Shown piece by piece: positions 27,871 through 37,276 of a stretch of DNA of 64,000 bases (positions within the stretch are counted from its first letter, which is position 1; every line of letters begins with the position of its first letter). Position numbers and translations under genes: made by a program. The notes beneath the pieces were generated by a model that made no database searches, was not told where the DNA came from, and worked only from the letters and a program-made list of their open reading frames with translations. The stretch is from a virus. The stretch is from IMG/VR virus record IMGVR_UViG_3300023176_004727, positions 22,140-86,139 of that record. One strand, given 5' to 3'.

Positions 27871-29070
27871 TTATGTTAAATCTGTAACACTTTTCTTAGC
27901 TTCCCAGAATCTACAACTCCAATATCTTGCCTTCCATTTAGGACCGGGATTAGTATCGCATTGATGACGGGCACGGAAATTCTTACGCCTCTGAGGATCA
28001 TCGCGTTTAATATCCATGTTTGGATCGCCAAAATTCACCTTTACGATATTACCCTTATCATTTTTAACATAAACGCTAAACTTCTTTGGACCCTTTGGAG
28101 TTCTAAAGGGCTTATTGAGTTTAACATTCTTCTTCTTTTTTTCCGCCATTAATGATTCAACATCGTCTTCTTCTTCATCATTATCGTTATCTTCATCCAA
28201 AGAAGCATACATAACTGAATCAAAAATAGCCTCAATAAAATGCTCAGCTTTAGAGATCTTATCCTTAGTCCATTCTTCAAATGCCACAGGCTTAGTTTCT
28301 AGCATTTCTACTAATTCCATAAGCTGCATGTGCATTTTCATAATTTGTGCAACTTGCATTGACCCTTCTTCATATTCAGCCTTGGTGCTTTTTGGATGCG
28401 ACTTTGGCAAAAGATCATTGTCTTGTTTGTAATTAGGATTACTTGGTCTACCATTTCTCATTAAATAAAGAAAGGCATTAACTCTTGCCATAGCCCATCC
28501 ATCCCTTGACATATTTGGGTGATGACTTGTGGAGAAAGCACCGGCACCACGACGATACACAGCTTTAAGCTGACCAAGGGTTGCTTTGCTGCCCTTTCCT
28601 TTTTCAGAAACTTTGGCATTATGTTCAGAAACTTTGCTCTGTAGTTTAGATATTGTTTCTTTGCTTAGTGTAATTTTACCCTTATCATCTTTAGCACTAT
28701 CTGGCTTATTCTTTTTGGAACCCTTCTTTCGATCTTTTTTAGGTGCTGGAGTTTTTCTTGGATCATTCTTTGGAGGTTTGCCATACTGTACAGCAATCGA
28801 ATAATCTTCAGACTCTTCTCCAAAGTCTAAATATTCGTCTTCCGCTGGAATATACATCTTTGATTCATCAGTGATGATTTCTGTTGAACCAAATGTTTGA
28901 TCGTAATAGTTATCTTTTACTTGATCAGCAGTAGACGCCTTAGATGACTGTTGACAAACGGCATACCTTTGTGAAGCGTCTGGATATTCTTCGTTCATTT
29001 TTGGATTAGACATACATCTGGACAAAAAATCAGTTCTGTCTTCATCAGGTTTTCTTTGTGGAATTGGCAT
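27871..29070 (-). CDS. Prohead/structural-associated protein, 399 aa
   Basis: The N-terminus (RTDFLSRCMSNPKMNEEYPD...QRYAVC) matches a segment often found at the start of phage prohead-maturation or portal-linked proteins. The middle is Lys/Asp-rich, then GAGAFSTSHHPNMSRDGWAMARVNAFL near 170-200, and a C-terminal domain with VKVNFGDPNMDIKRDDPQRR and RARHQCDTNPGPKWKARYW. These modules recur in large phages, but I cannot name a catalytic site. A head assembly role is inferred. Confidence 0.6.
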   Translation of the reverse strand: MPIPQRKPDEDRTDFLSRCMSNPKMNEEYPDASQRYAVCQQSSKASTADQVKDNYYDQTFGSTEIITDESKMYIPAEDEYLDFGEESEDYSIAVQYGKPPKNDPRKTPAPKKDRKKGSKKNKPDSAKDDKGKITLSKETISKLQSKVSEHNAKVSEKGKGSKATLGQLKAVYRRGAGAFSTSHHPNMSRDGWAMARVNAFLYLMRNGRPSNPNYKQDNDLLPKSHPKSTKAEYEEGSMQVAQIMKMHMQLMELVEMLETKPVAFEEWTKDKISKAEHFIEAIFDSVMYASLDEDNDNDEEEDDVESLMAEKKKKNVKLNKPFRTPKGPKKFSVYVKNDKGNIVKVNFGDPNMDIKRDDPQRRKNFRARHQCDTNPGPKWKARYWSCRFWEAKKSVTDLT

Positions 29071-29079
29071 AGTTTAACC

Positions 29080-29493
29080 TCATAAATCTTGTTCTTTAAC
29101 AAAAACACCATCTACCATCCTACCCTTACGGTCCTTTATATCATTATATGCTGTTTCTAAACATTGTGCGAGAGTAATTTTGTTACGCTCCATAATATTT
29201 AGCATAACAACCATCATATCACCTAAATCATCACGGACATCTTTACCCTTACATACACTATCAGAAAGTTCGCCAAGTTCTTGTAGCAGCTTTAGTGTTT
29301 GATCTTTATCAGAACTTCCATCAATTAAGTTTCTATCATAATGCCATTGAACAATATCGTCTACCAAATCGCATACTGTATTATACAACAATTCTTTCTC
29401 GCTGGCTTGTCTCATTTTAAGTCCTTCTGTTTTTGAAAACTCAATAGGTGAATCATCAACATATCCTGTTACATGAATATACTCGTCTGTCAT
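29080..29493 (-). CDS. MazG-like nucleotide pyrophosphohydrolase
   Basis: A 137-residue protein. LLQELGELSDSV (about residues 70-81) and VRDDLGDMMVVMLNI (about 86-100) form the ExxE...ExxD-like metal site of the all-alpha NTP pyrophosphatase superfamily. It overlaps the NrdB gene before it by 4 bases. Phage MazG-like enzymes hydrolyse (d)NTPs, adjusting pools alongside ribonucleotide reductase. Confidence 0.75.
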   Translation of the reverse strand: MTDEYIHVTGYVDDSPIEFSKTEGLKMRQASEKELLYNTVCDLVDDIVQWHYDRNLIDGSSDKDQTLKLLQELGELSDSVCKGKDVRDDLGDMMVVMLNIMERNKITLAQCLETAYNDIKDRKGRMVDGVFVKEQDL

Positions 29494-30569
29494 AGTCCCA
29501 AATCTCCAAAATCCATATCGTCTAAATCATTCTTACTTGCACCAATCTTGTAGGATGTAATCTCATGCTCTTGTGGTGCGACCTGAACAGCCTCACTGTT
29601 AAGCCAAGGCTCTGTCCATCCAGAAATAGGATTCTTTAATCCAGTCTCATATGGTAGCCCAATTACCTTGCGTCGAGATTGACATAGCCAGTCGATATAC
29701 TGATGCATAACGGTTTCGTTAAGCCCAATAATAGATCCATCTTTAAATAGATAAGAGGCCCATTCTTTTTCTTCTCGTGCGGCAGAGTCAAACATCCCGC
29801 AGGCCAATTCTTCACATTCCTTAGCAGTTTTAATAAACCCTTCATCTTCCACGCTATGTAGAATTTTTAGGATCTCTTGAGTATTGTAAAGATGCAATGC
29901 CTCGTCTCTTTTAATCAATTTAACAATATCAGCATTGCCAATCATCTTCTTATTTTCAGCAAATGCAAATGCACAGATAAAGCTAACATAAAATCTTACA
30001 GCTTCAAGAATATTGATACTAACAAGTGTAAGATAAATCTGTTTCTTTAGATCTTTAGTAGATCCTTTCTTTGTGAGATTGCTCAATGCGTCATATTCTT
30101 TAATAGCAACGTCTGCTCTTTTAAGGATTTCCTTATCAGTTAGACAGCTATCAAGAACTTCAGACGGATCGTTATAAACATTCTTAATAATGTAAGTATA
30201 GCTATAACTATGGATTTGCTCAAAGAATTCCCAAGTCTTCATACATGCTTCAAGTTCTGGACTTGATACATATTCAAGAAGTGTAGGAACCCCTCGACAA
30301 ATAACACTATCCATCATAGTCTGATATTTAAGATTGCTTGTAAAGATAAACCGCTCATTCTCGGACATGATATTATCATCCTTGAAATCGTTGCGATCTT
30401 TCTTTAATTCAATTTCTTCTGGTCTCCAAAAGAACTCCATCTGCTTTTTAAAGAGATCAAAGAATACAGGATATTTAAATTTATCGTATCTCTGTAGAGC
30501 TAGATCTTCGCCAAGAAACAAAGGCTGGTTACTGTAATCGACATTCTTCTTGTTTAAAATCGTTTTCAT
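29490..30569 (-). CDS. nrdB: Ribonucleotide reductase class Ia, beta subunit
   Basis: About 359 residues; ATG 30569 overlaps the NrdA stop as ATGA. Iron ligands and the radical tyrosine are visible: WEFFEQIHSYSYTYI near 115-130 keeps the E, H and Y spacing of E. coli NrdB, and KRDEALHLYNTQ near 225 supplies the second half of the site. It houses the diiron-tyrosyl radical that activates NrdA for deoxyribonucleotide synthesis. Confidence 0.93.
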   Translation of the reverse strand: MKTILNKKNVDYSNQPLFLGEDLALQRYDKFKYPVFFDLFKKQMEFFWRPEEIELKKDRNDFKDDNIMSENERFIFTSNLKYQTMMDSVICRGVPTLLEYVSSPELEACMKTWEFFEQIHSYSYTYIIKNVYNDPSEVLDSCLTDKEILKRADVAIKEYDALSNLTKKGSTKDLKKQIYLTLVSINILEAVRFYVSFICAFAFAENKKMIGNADIVKLIKRDEALHLYNTQEILKILHSVEDEGFIKTAKECEELACGMFDSAAREEKEWASYLFKDGSIIGLNETVMHQYIDWLCQSRRKVIGLPYETGLKNPISGWTEPWLNSEAVQVAPQEHEITSYKIGASKNDLDDMDFGDLGL

Positions 30570-32791
30570 ATCGCACACGCTCCTGATTCACAATTTGTTT
30601 CTTTTTCTGTTTCACCATCTCCATCAGGTGTATTGCAATAATACAGGTTTTTAATTCCCATCTTATAAGAATAAACTTGATCTTTGATCAACACGCTTAA
30701 AGGAATATTACCTTCTGGGTAATTCGCATAATTATAGTATAGGTTAAGACTAATACTCATGTCAACAAATTTCTGAATAACTGCGGCAATATTAATCATG
30801 CCTTGATTATCTGGCATAGACCAAGCACGACTGTAATAGTTCTTACGATGTGCGTAGTTTGGAACAACCTGTTTTAAAACACCATTCTTTGCTTTTTTAT
30901 ATGATAATAGACTTCTTACTGGCTCAATTCCGTTTGTACTGTTCTGGATAACACTGCTAGATTCACAAGGCATAACAGCAGAGACAGTAGAATGCCTAAG
31001 ACCATGTTTCTTGATCTGGTCACGTAAATACTCCCAATCCATATTGTAAGTAGGGTTTACAAGTTTGTCAACAGTTTTTTTATACCAATCAATTGGAAGA
31101 AATCCTTGAGCATATTTTGTTTCACCAAACTTTGGACATGTACCCTTTTCTTCGGCAAGTTTACAAGATTCGTTTAGTAAATGCCACTGGATTTTCTCCA
31201 TTATCTCATGAACAAGATGAAGTGCCGCATTATCATGGTAGAATACTTTGTGCTTAGCCAAAAATCCGGCAAGATTTGTAATTCCAATTCCTAAAGATCT
31301 TCTATTTTTAGTGAAGTTTTCACCAGCAGCAACTGGATAGTCTTGATAGTCAATGACCGAATCAAGAGATCTAATCGCTACTGCACAGGCTGTTTGAATA
31401 TCTTCATCAGTATTTACCTCTAAAAGATTAATGGCAGATAGCATACAAATACCAATCTCAGCCTCTGAGTCTTCAATATCGCTAACCGGCTTAGTAGGAT
31501 GGATGATTTCCTGACATAGATTAGACATATACACAGGAACATCCCATGAGCCATGTGTATTCGCATTATCAATATTCATGCTATAGATACGTCCTGTTTC
31601 CAGACGTTCGCGAGCATAAATCTCTGCTAACTTTTTTGCAGGAATTTTCTTTTTGAAGGTAATACTGCGTGACCGCTCATATTTTGCATAAAGTTCTTCA
31701 AACTTTTCATTATCCGCAAAAGCGTCGTATAGACCCCTAGCTTCGTTTGGACTAAACAGCGTAATATCTTCACCATTAATTAGTCGTTCATAGAAAAGTT
31801 TATTAAACTGAACAGAATAGTCCAGCTTTCTAACCCGATTATCGTCAGTGCCAGCATTATTCTTGAGAACAAGAATGTCTTCAATTTCATAATGCCAGAA
31901 CGGAATATGAACTGTAGCACTTCCTCCGCGAATACCATTTTGCGAAGTAGACTTAACGGTAGACTCAAAAGTTTTCAGATAAGGGATTAGGCCCGTGTGA
32001 ATCACTTCTCCACCACGAATTGGTGAGTTGATTGGACGTAGACGACCAAAGTTAAGGCCAATACCAGCCCTACGTGCGGTATAGCGTCCAACTGCGTGGA
32101 CGGAGGCAAAGATGCTATCAAGATCATCACCAACATCTACAAGCACGCAGGAAGCGAACTGGCGAATCGTAGTGCGTACTCCTGCCATAATAGGAGTTGG
32201 CAAGTTTACCTTAAAAGTAGAGTAAGCATCATATGCTTCTTTAACATCTTTTAAGTTGTCAAATAGGCACATGGCAATCAGCATATATGCAAATTGTGGC
32301 GTCTCATGAATCTCACCAGTTGCACGATTCTTAACAAGGTACTTATCCACCATCTGCTGTAGGCCAGAATAAGTATACAGATCATCGCGTTTATGATTGA
32401 TGTAGGAAGAGATCTTATTTACATCATCTTCTGACCATTTATCTAAGATATCTGGATCATAAATAGCGTTATCGACTCTTACCTGAATAAAATGCAGAAA
32501 GTTGGGAGGATTGTTAGAACCCCAAACTTCTTTTCTCAGGTTCATATTAAGTAGTCTTGATGCGACATACTGATAGTTTGGAGATTGTTCTGATATTAAA
32601 TCATTTGCTGATTTGATCAGAGTTTGATGAATTTCCTGTGTAGTAATTCCATCATAAATTGAGAGACCCGCATTCATTTCAATGTCAGAAAACGATACAC
32701 CGTTAATTCCCTCAGTTGCCCATTCTAACACTTGGTGAATTTTTTCAACGTTATAATCCTCAGATTCACCATTTCTTTTAACTACTTGCAT
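30566..32791 (-). CDS. nrdA: Ribonucleotide reductase class Ia, alpha subunit
   Basis: About 741 residues; ATG 32791 behind AAGGA is chosen over a TTG six bases upstream. An N-terminal ATP-cone is present (VVKRNGESEDYNVEKI). Catalytic cysteines are in ASCVLVDVG, SNLCQEI (with the paired Glu) and GICMLSAINL, equivalent to E. coli C225, C439 and C462. The C-terminal redox pair is NCESGACAI. It reduces ribonucleoside diphosphates, with electrons from a thioredoxin or glutaredoxin. The gene starts about 22 bases after a terminator hairpin. Confidence 0.95.
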   Translation of the reverse strand: MQVVKRNGESEDYNVEKIHQVLEWATEGINGVSFSDIEMNAGLSIYDGITTQEIHQTLIKSANDLISEQSPNYQYVASRLLNMNLRKEVWGSNNPPNFLHFIQVRVDNAIYDPDILDKWSEDDVNKISSYINHKRDDLYTYSGLQQMVDKYLVKNRATGEIHETPQFAYMLIAMCLFDNLKDVKEAYDAYSTFKVNLPTPIMAGVRTTIRQFASCVLVDVGDDLDSIFASVHAVGRYTARRAGIGLNFGRLRPINSPIRGGEVIHTGLIPYLKTFESTVKSTSQNGIRGGSATVHIPFWHYEIEDILVLKNNAGTDDNRVRKLDYSVQFNKLFYERLINGEDITLFSPNEARGLYDAFADNEKFEELYAKYERSRSITFKKKIPAKKLAEIYARERLETGRIYSMNIDNANTHGSWDVPVYMSNLCQEIIHPTKPVSDIEDSEAEIGICMLSAINLLEVNTDEDIQTACAVAIRSLDSVIDYQDYPVAAGENFTKNRRSLGIGITNLAGFLAKHKVFYHDNAALHLVHEIMEKIQWHLLNESCKLAEEKGTCPKFGETKYAQGFLPIDWYKKTVDKLVNPTYNMDWEYLRDQIKKHGLRHSTVSAVMPCESSSVIQNSTNGIEPVRSLLSYKKAKNGVLKQVVPNYAHRKNYYSRAWSMPDNQGMINIAAVIQKFVDMSISLNLYYNYANYPEGNIPLSVLIKDQVYSYKMGIKNLYYCNTPDGDGETEKETNCESGACAI

Positions 32792-32812
32792 ATTCAACGT
32801 CCTTCAAAGTGG

Positions 32813-32845
32813 AAAAAAATACCAGCAGTTTTTTATTGCTGCTGG
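32813..32845 (-). terminator. Intrinsic terminator ahead of nrdA
   Basis: CCAGCAG (32822-32828) pairs with CTGCTGG (32839-32845), followed on the minus strand by TA and seven T residues. It lies 19 bases after the end of the 32864 gene and about 22 bases before the nrdA start, so it may end the upstream transcript or act as an attenuator. Confidence 0.85.
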
Positions 32846-32863
32846 CATATATGTCAATTGTAT

Positions 32864-33151
32864 TTATTTTAATATTTGATTATACGAGAAAGGTAGGTCC
32901 GGAAAATGATCTAGTTCTAAAACGCCGCCATTTTGAGAAAAATGGATGCCATTTACAGACACTGAAAATGTTATAATTTTTTGCAGTGTTACTTTTGGCT
33001 TGTGACCAGAAAAAATAATTTTGATTCCGGACTGCACGCTTTCAATTTGTACCGATAAGGCTCCAGAACATTGTATCCTTAAAGGCCCGATTGTCAACCC
33101 ATCTTGTGAAAAGATTTGTTGAACAATTTCAAAATATTCAGTTGGCTGCAT
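32864..33151 (-). CDS. Hypothetical protein, 95 aa
   Basis: A small protein of mostly beta-strand character with repeated VQIESV/VSVNGI-like strands. It overlaps the thioredoxin-like gene by 14 bases and ends at a terminator. No motif recognised. Confidence 0.55.
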   Translation of the reverse strand: MQPTEYFEIVQQIFSQDGLTIGPLRIQCSGALSVQIESVQSGIKIIFSGHKPKVTLQKIITFSVSVNGIHFSQNGGVLELDHFPDLPFSYNQILK

Positions 33152-33818
33152 TGAAGGCTCTTAGCAGGGTTTGATGCATTCCAGAAACGTATCCGCTAGT
33201 ACGGAATGTTTCTTTTCTTTGCGAGTCTAGAACAATAAAACATGGAATACCAGCAGAATTCTTTTTGTGGGCCTTCCAGAGATCGGGATGCTTGTCTACA
33301 TCGACAATTTCCATATCGTCCTGTACTCCATTTCTAGCTTCGCCAACTGATAGACCGGCCTTTTGTAGCTTTGGTAATTCCGTCGCTTTAAATCTTTGAC
33401 AGGGGCCGCACCAAGAGGCGGTAAAGTATAGGATTGTTTTTTTTAATTCTATCGCTAAGGCTTGGTCTGTAGCATCTGGTTGTTGTTCCACTTTTTTTTT
33501 AACCTCCTCTGGATAAGTAGATTTATCTGGCTCCCATGATTTGCCGGTAGCTTCGCAACGACATACCCCGTCACCAGAATTGATACATTGACATGGTGTT
33601 TTGTGACCATCTCCATGAACGATCACTTTTTCACCATTGCATTCACATGTTGTAGCAGTATCTGTTTCATTGTCAATAGGCTCTTGGTCTCCATTTACAA
33701 TAAATGCTACATATCCCTCACTTCTTGAAGTATCAATAGCAAATGTTTTTTCATTACTTGGAATTGGAATAAAAAATACAGCAAGTAGTAATAGTAATAG
33801 AATCGTGCTCTTTTTCAT
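33138..33818 (-). CDS. Exported thioredoxin-fold protein with Cys-rich module
   Basis: A 226-residue protein. Residues 1-27 look like a signal peptide (two Lys, then LLLLLLAVFFIPI), so it is probably exported. Residues 58-90 form a Cys-rich module (CECNGEK...HGDGHKTPCQC...CRC). Residues 125-226 are a thioredoxin domain with FTASWCGPCQRF near 136 and the cis-Pro segment GIPCFIV near 190. A second Cys next to the cis-Pro is unusual. It might form or reshuffle disulfides in phage or envelope proteins. It overlaps the protease gene by one base. Confidence 0.8.
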   Translation of the reverse strand: MKKSTILLLLLLAVFFIPIPSNEKTFAIDTSRSEGYVAFIVNGDQEPIDNETDTATTCECNGEKVIVHGDGHKTPCQCINSGDGVCRCEATGKSWEPDKSTYPEEVKKKVEQQPDATDQALAIELKKTILYFTASWCGPCQRFKATELPKLQKAGLSVGEARNGVQDDMEIVDVDKHPDLWKAHKKNSAGIPCFIVLDSQRKETFRTSGYVSGMHQTLLRAFNAAN

Positions 33819-34723
33819 CAGATGATCCTCGTATTAAGTTTCTGTGGCTTAAAGCCAGTATACCCGCTAAATGCCCAGCAATCGCCAGTTTTTAGCACGC
33901 GACGTTCAATCTCGTCAGCATCGACCCAAAAAGATCCATCCGGTTGGTCGTGACGTTTTGGACCTCCATTCCATTTACCCCAGCTATTTTGAACGCAAAC
34001 TCCGGGACGTTTATATTCATCATCAACAGCACAGATCCACATTTGATGTGCCCATCTACCTGATGGTCTTGCAAACCCTTCACTATCTCGCGTTGAAGAA
34101 AATCCTTGATTACTAGCAATGGTTACAGAATATCCATTAACAATTAGATCTCTCACTTCTTCATATGAATTGACTTGAGAAATAGTAACGACTGGATGTT
34201 CTTTTACAATATCTACAAACGCTTGAGATAATTTATATCCAGCGTTGCCCCAAGTCTTTGCTTTACTGCCACTATACGTGGTTAGGTCAATATCGGCATA
34301 CTTGCCTCTTGGAATTGAGCCATATTCATTAATATATTTTGCCGCCCATACGCCGAGAGATCCATCATCGTTACCTAATCGACCTTTACCGATAACGTTT
34401 CTGCTACCCCAATAAATATCTTCTGTGGCAGTTTCTGCTACCCATAGTTCTGGTTCTTTTTTAAGGTAGATGTCTACACATTTAATAGCATCGACAGCAC
34501 CAGCAGCACCAAAAGCTACACAGTCTCCAATTTTCTGTGTACGCACAGGAAACGTTCCGGCAACCCTTCTAATGATGTCATATAGTAACATCTTCTTTCC
34601 AGCACCAGTATCTTTTATTGCTTGATGCTGCATAGAAAATACTGGAAAAGGTAAGCCTTGCATTGCTAGATCTACACCTTTTGGATCATTTATCCATCCT
34701 CCTAAATGGGATAGGTCACTCAT
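33818..34723 (-). CDS. Papain-like (C1 family) cysteine peptidase
   Basis: A 301-residue protein with the papain order of catalytic residues: Q...IGDCVAFGAAGA (oxyanion Gln and nucleophile Cys, about residues 64-75), GRWAHQMWICAVDDE (His, about 228) and VCVQNSWGKWNGG (Asn, about 248). There is no signal peptide or prodomain. Nearby genes are virion-like and membrane proteins, so it may process virion proteins or act in lysis or host modulation. Confidence 0.82.
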   Translation of the reverse strand: MSDLSHLGGWINDPKGVDLAMQGLPFPVFSMQHQAIKDTGAGKKMLLYDIIRRVAGTFPVRTQKIGDCVAFGAAGAVDAIKCVDIYLKKEPELWVAETATEDIYWGSRNVIGKGRLGNDDGSLGVWAAKYINEYGSIPRGKYADIDLTTYSGSKAKTWGNAGYKLSQAFVDIVKEHPVVTISQVNSYEEVRDLIVNGYSVTIASNQGFSSTRDSEGFARPSGRWAHQMWICAVDDEYKRPGVCVQNSWGKWNGGPKRHDQPDGSFWVDADEIERRVLKTGDCWAFSGYTGFKPQKLNTRII

Positions 34724-35171
34724 ATTTAGTTGCCTCTGCTAAACCTTGAAAGATTTTTGCGAAATCCTTACGTTGATCTATAGTTTCCAATTTCTTAGGA
34801 GTGTCATAATCTACGCTAACAAGATAGTTAGAAACCGCATCTGTAAACGCTGAGTATCTTTCGCGATCCCATCCATAGGAAGTTTGCACTTTTCCTAGAA
34901 GTGGATCAAACTGTGCTGTTTCAGTCATTGTCTGGCAGTTACTGAGATACTCTGCCGCACCAGCAAACAGTTTATAGATAAGCACTCTATCGTCTCTTGA
35001 TTCGATTTTATTAAACTCTTCTGTAACTTTTTTCAACTCTTGAGTTTCAGTAACTACAATTTGTTGAGGTGCTGATTCGGGAGTTAGCTTACCTGAAAGA
35101 GCAAAGGATGACATGAAATATAATAGTAATAATCCTAGAAGGACATTTGCAAATGACTGATATTTTCCCAT
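34716..35171 (-). CDS. Membrane-anchored hypothetical protein
   Basis: A 151-residue protein with one N-terminal membrane segment or uncleaved signal (FANVLLGLLLLYFMSSFAL, residues 7-25) and a helical soluble remainder that would face the periplasm. It overlaps the protease gene by 8 bases. Topology would suit a spanin-like or lysis-accessory protein, but no family was recognised. Confidence 0.6.
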   Translation of the reverse strand: MGKYQSFANVLLGLLLLYFMSSFALSGKLTPESAPQQIVVTETQELKKVTEEFNKIESRDDRVLIYKLFAGAAEYLSNCQTMTETAQFDPLLGKVQTSYGWDRERYSAFTDAVSNYLVSVDYDTPKKLETIDQRKDFAKIFQGLAEATKYE

Positions 35172-35182
35172 CGTTTTTCCTT

Positions 35183-35518
35183 TTATGGTAAAGTCTTTTT
35201 AAATAAAATCGTGTTTAGTTGAATGACTAAATCTAATCCCTCTTTACTTCCATTTTCGACACATCTATCTCTTAGATAAGAAAGACATTCAAAATCCTTC
35301 TGGTATTTGTCGGAATAGTCTGGCAGTGATGGACTATCACTGCCAAGACTAGACAGAATACTCTTAATATTTGGAATCATAATATAAAGTCCTCCAAGAC
35401 CGCTAATGATTGTTTGAGCATACCATCGTATAGTAAAATCAAATCCATCTACAGTTGATGCCTGAAAACCATTCCAAGCACAAAATAATAACATTCCTAA
35501 TCCTATTAGTGATTCCAT
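35183..35518 (-). CDS. Membrane protein, possible lysis gene
   Basis: A 111-residue protein with two N-terminal membrane segments (residues 1-18 and about 32-50) and a charged cytoplasmic-type tail. Two adjacent short membrane genes and a peptidase nearby make a holin-like role possible. No family match was recognised. Confidence 0.55.
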   Translation of the reverse strand: MESLIGLGMLLFCAWNGFQASTVDGFDFTIRWYAQTIISGLGGLYIMIPNIKSILSSLGSDSPSLPDYSDKYQKDFECLSYLRDRCVENGSKEGLDLVIQLNTILFKKTLP

Positions 35519-35528
35519 ATTTTGTACC

Positions 35529-35735
35529 TCATTTTGTGTTGTCTTTTAACCACTTAATTACAGTATCAAGACCTACTACTATGATTGGAACCACAAGTGG
35601 ACCGGCGGCTCCAAGGTCTACAGTACCAATATTCTGTACAACATAAGTTAGTCCTGCTGCAACGCCAACAAGTCCTGCATTCTTACTGAGTGCAACTAGG
35701 TCGGCTACGTTTAATGTAAACGCTTTTGAATTCAT
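35529..35735 (-). CDS. Small membrane protein, holin-like
   Basis: A 68-residue protein with AGGAG ahead of the ATG, two hydrophobic segments (about residues 17-36 and 42-58), and a short Lys-rich C-terminus, which is the size and topology of class II holins. Function is inferred from form only. Confidence 0.55.
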   Translation of the reverse strand: MNSKAFTLNVADLVALSKNAGLVGVAAGLTYVVQNIGTVDLGAAGPLVVPIIVVGLDTVIKWLKDNTK

Positions 35736-35745
35736 GTTAAAACTC

Positions 35746-36252
35746 CTAATCTAAACCAATAACAATTAATCTGTAAGTAACACCAGATCCCTGATCAGCT
35801 AATTGAACATATCTCTGACTGGAGCCTACACTAACTCCAGTGAATGGATCATTGTATGTAAATGCCGAGTAGGGTTTTACTAAAAGGTTGCCACTTCCTC
35901 CATTGAATAAATTTGTACATGCATTTGTTCCAGTGGCCTGAACTGCAAAGTCGTATCCCTCTGTGGTAGACTCATTATATACTGTGAAATTTTTTACGCC
36001 AGTGAAAACTACGCTGGTTGTTGCATCAAAAGAAGTTTGATTAATTGAGTATAGATCAATTTGCGTAGACTCTCCAGACGTTAAAACGCCTGTTATAGTT
36101 ACAGCGTTGGTGACTTGCTTATCACCAGACCCATACGTATAAACAACACTCATGTTTTTACTGTCTGATAATGAGACGGTCTGATTACCATTAGTTGACG
36201 CAAGAGTATATGAAATTTTGTTTACTGGAGTTGCTGTTATTGATAGACTCAT
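35746..36252 (-). CDS. Virion-like beta-rich protein, 168 aa
   Basis: Rich in Thr, Ser, Val and Gly with alternating beta-strand pattern, typical of head decoration or tail-fibre domains. No signal peptide or enzyme motif. It is flanked by membrane genes and another virion-like protein, suggesting a structural role. Confidence 0.6.
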   Translation of the reverse strand: MSLSITATPVNKISYTLASTNGNQTVSLSDSKNMSVVYTYGSGDKQVTNAVTITGVLTSGESTQIDLYSINQTSFDATTSVVFTGVKNFTVYNESTTEGYDFAVQATGTNACTNLFNGGSGNLLVKPYSAFTYNDPFTGVSVGSSQRYVQLADQGSGVTYRLIVIGLD

Positions 36253-36257
36253 AATTT

Positions 36258-36527
36258 TTACCTAGTCACTAAAACTTCATTGATTGCTTTTGTTAATTCG
36301 GACAATGCCTGATTAGTTTTATCCTGTCTAGCAGATGCGTCTTCTCTCCATTCTGAACGTTCATCTCGATGGAGTTCATTAATATCATTTATAGTTTTTT
36401 GAAACTGTGCATTTCTACGATCTTCTCTTTTGTTACTAGATATGATCACATAAAAGAGTAAGCTAACCAGCGAAGAAACAGTCAGTCCTACAATTCCTAG
36501 ATCTGTAGTCCAAGGTAATGCGTTCAT
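36258..36527 (-). CDS. Membrane protein with coiled-coil tail
   Basis: About 89 residues; ATG 36527 follows GGAG at seven bases. One membrane segment (about residues 12-30) is followed by a highly charged coiled coil. This architecture resembles spanin or holin-regulator proteins. It starts directly after a GC-rich hairpin. Confidence 0.55.
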   Translation of the reverse strand: MNALPWTTDLGIVGLTVSSLVSLLFYVIISSNKREDRRNAQFQKTINDINELHRDERSEWREDASARQDKTNQALSELTKAINEVLVTR

Positions 36528-36539
36528 ATTCAATCTCCA

Positions 36540-36567
36540 AATACCCCCCTCCCTTACGGGAGAGGGG
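36540..36567 (-). terminator. GC-rich hairpin, probable terminator or attenuator
   Basis: CCCCCCTCCC (36544-36553) and GGGAGAGGGG (36558-36567) form a stem with a single C-A mismatch and a TTAC loop, with a short T-containing tail (TATTT) on the minus strand. It follows the virion-like gene at 36593 and directly precedes the next start. Confidence 0.7.
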
Positions 36568-36592
36568 TTTAAAAGAAAGTGTCAAGAATCAA

Positions 36593-37204
36593 TCACTTAG
36601 CTGGATAATCTTTCAATACAGCATCAATAGCACCATACATATAAGCAAGTTCACCCGGAATACTTCTATATGTAACAAATTGACCTTGATCAACAGCATT
36701 AGAAGCATTGTTAGTTGGCAAGACATAGCTAATATTATTAGTTGCAGGAGCACTGCTCCAATTTGTTCTTTGACCAGTAATACCAGTCGCACGCCAGTAA
36801 CCACTTCTATGAGCAGTTGATGTCTTTGCACCCTTCGACTTATTGCTAACAAGAGTATGAGGGCGATTTTCTGGAGTGCCATTGACCTGAAGAACTGTGT
36901 TTGATTGATTATTAATCTTTGTTGCAACAGTTCTAATCATAAATTGAGACTGGTCATAAGCAAATGTTCCACCAGTATCTGCTTTTGTTGCACTTGACGC
37001 ATGAGCGGCACCGGATAGTTCTTTTGGAACTGATCTTCCGGGTTTAATTGTGATTGATGTTAATGGAAATGTCTGAGTAACAGGACCATTAGTAGTGTCA
37101 CTAGCAGATGTGATACCAACTACAGTACCTCCATCTCTTTTCTCAGTAGGAGATGAATCGCTTCCCGTCGTACCATAAATAATTGTATTTGGTAGTAAAG
37201 CCAT
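36593..37204 (-). CDS. Virion-like protein, 203 aa
   Basis: Rich in Thr, Ser, Asn and Gly, ending in a more helical C-terminus. It starts behind AAAGG and has the promoter-like GTATAC motif about 73 bases upstream plus a strong hairpin behind it, so it may be expressed as a single abundant transcript, as major virion proteins are. No family recognised. Confidence 0.6.
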   Translation of the reverse strand: MALLPNTIIYGTTGSDSSPTEKRDGGTVVGITSASDTTNGPVTQTFPLTSITIKPGRSVPKELSGAAHASSATKADTGGTFAYDQSQFMIRTVATKINNQSNTVLQVNGTPENRPHTLVSNKSKGAKTSTAHRSGYWRATGITGQRTNWSSAPATNNISYVLPTNNASNAVDQGQFVTYRSIPGELAYMYGAIDAVLKDYPAK

Positions 37205-37276
37205 TGTTATACCTTTCTATAGCTTTATAACCAGCTTCCTAATTATCCTGAAAATAAAAGTTCCTGATCCTTAGTT

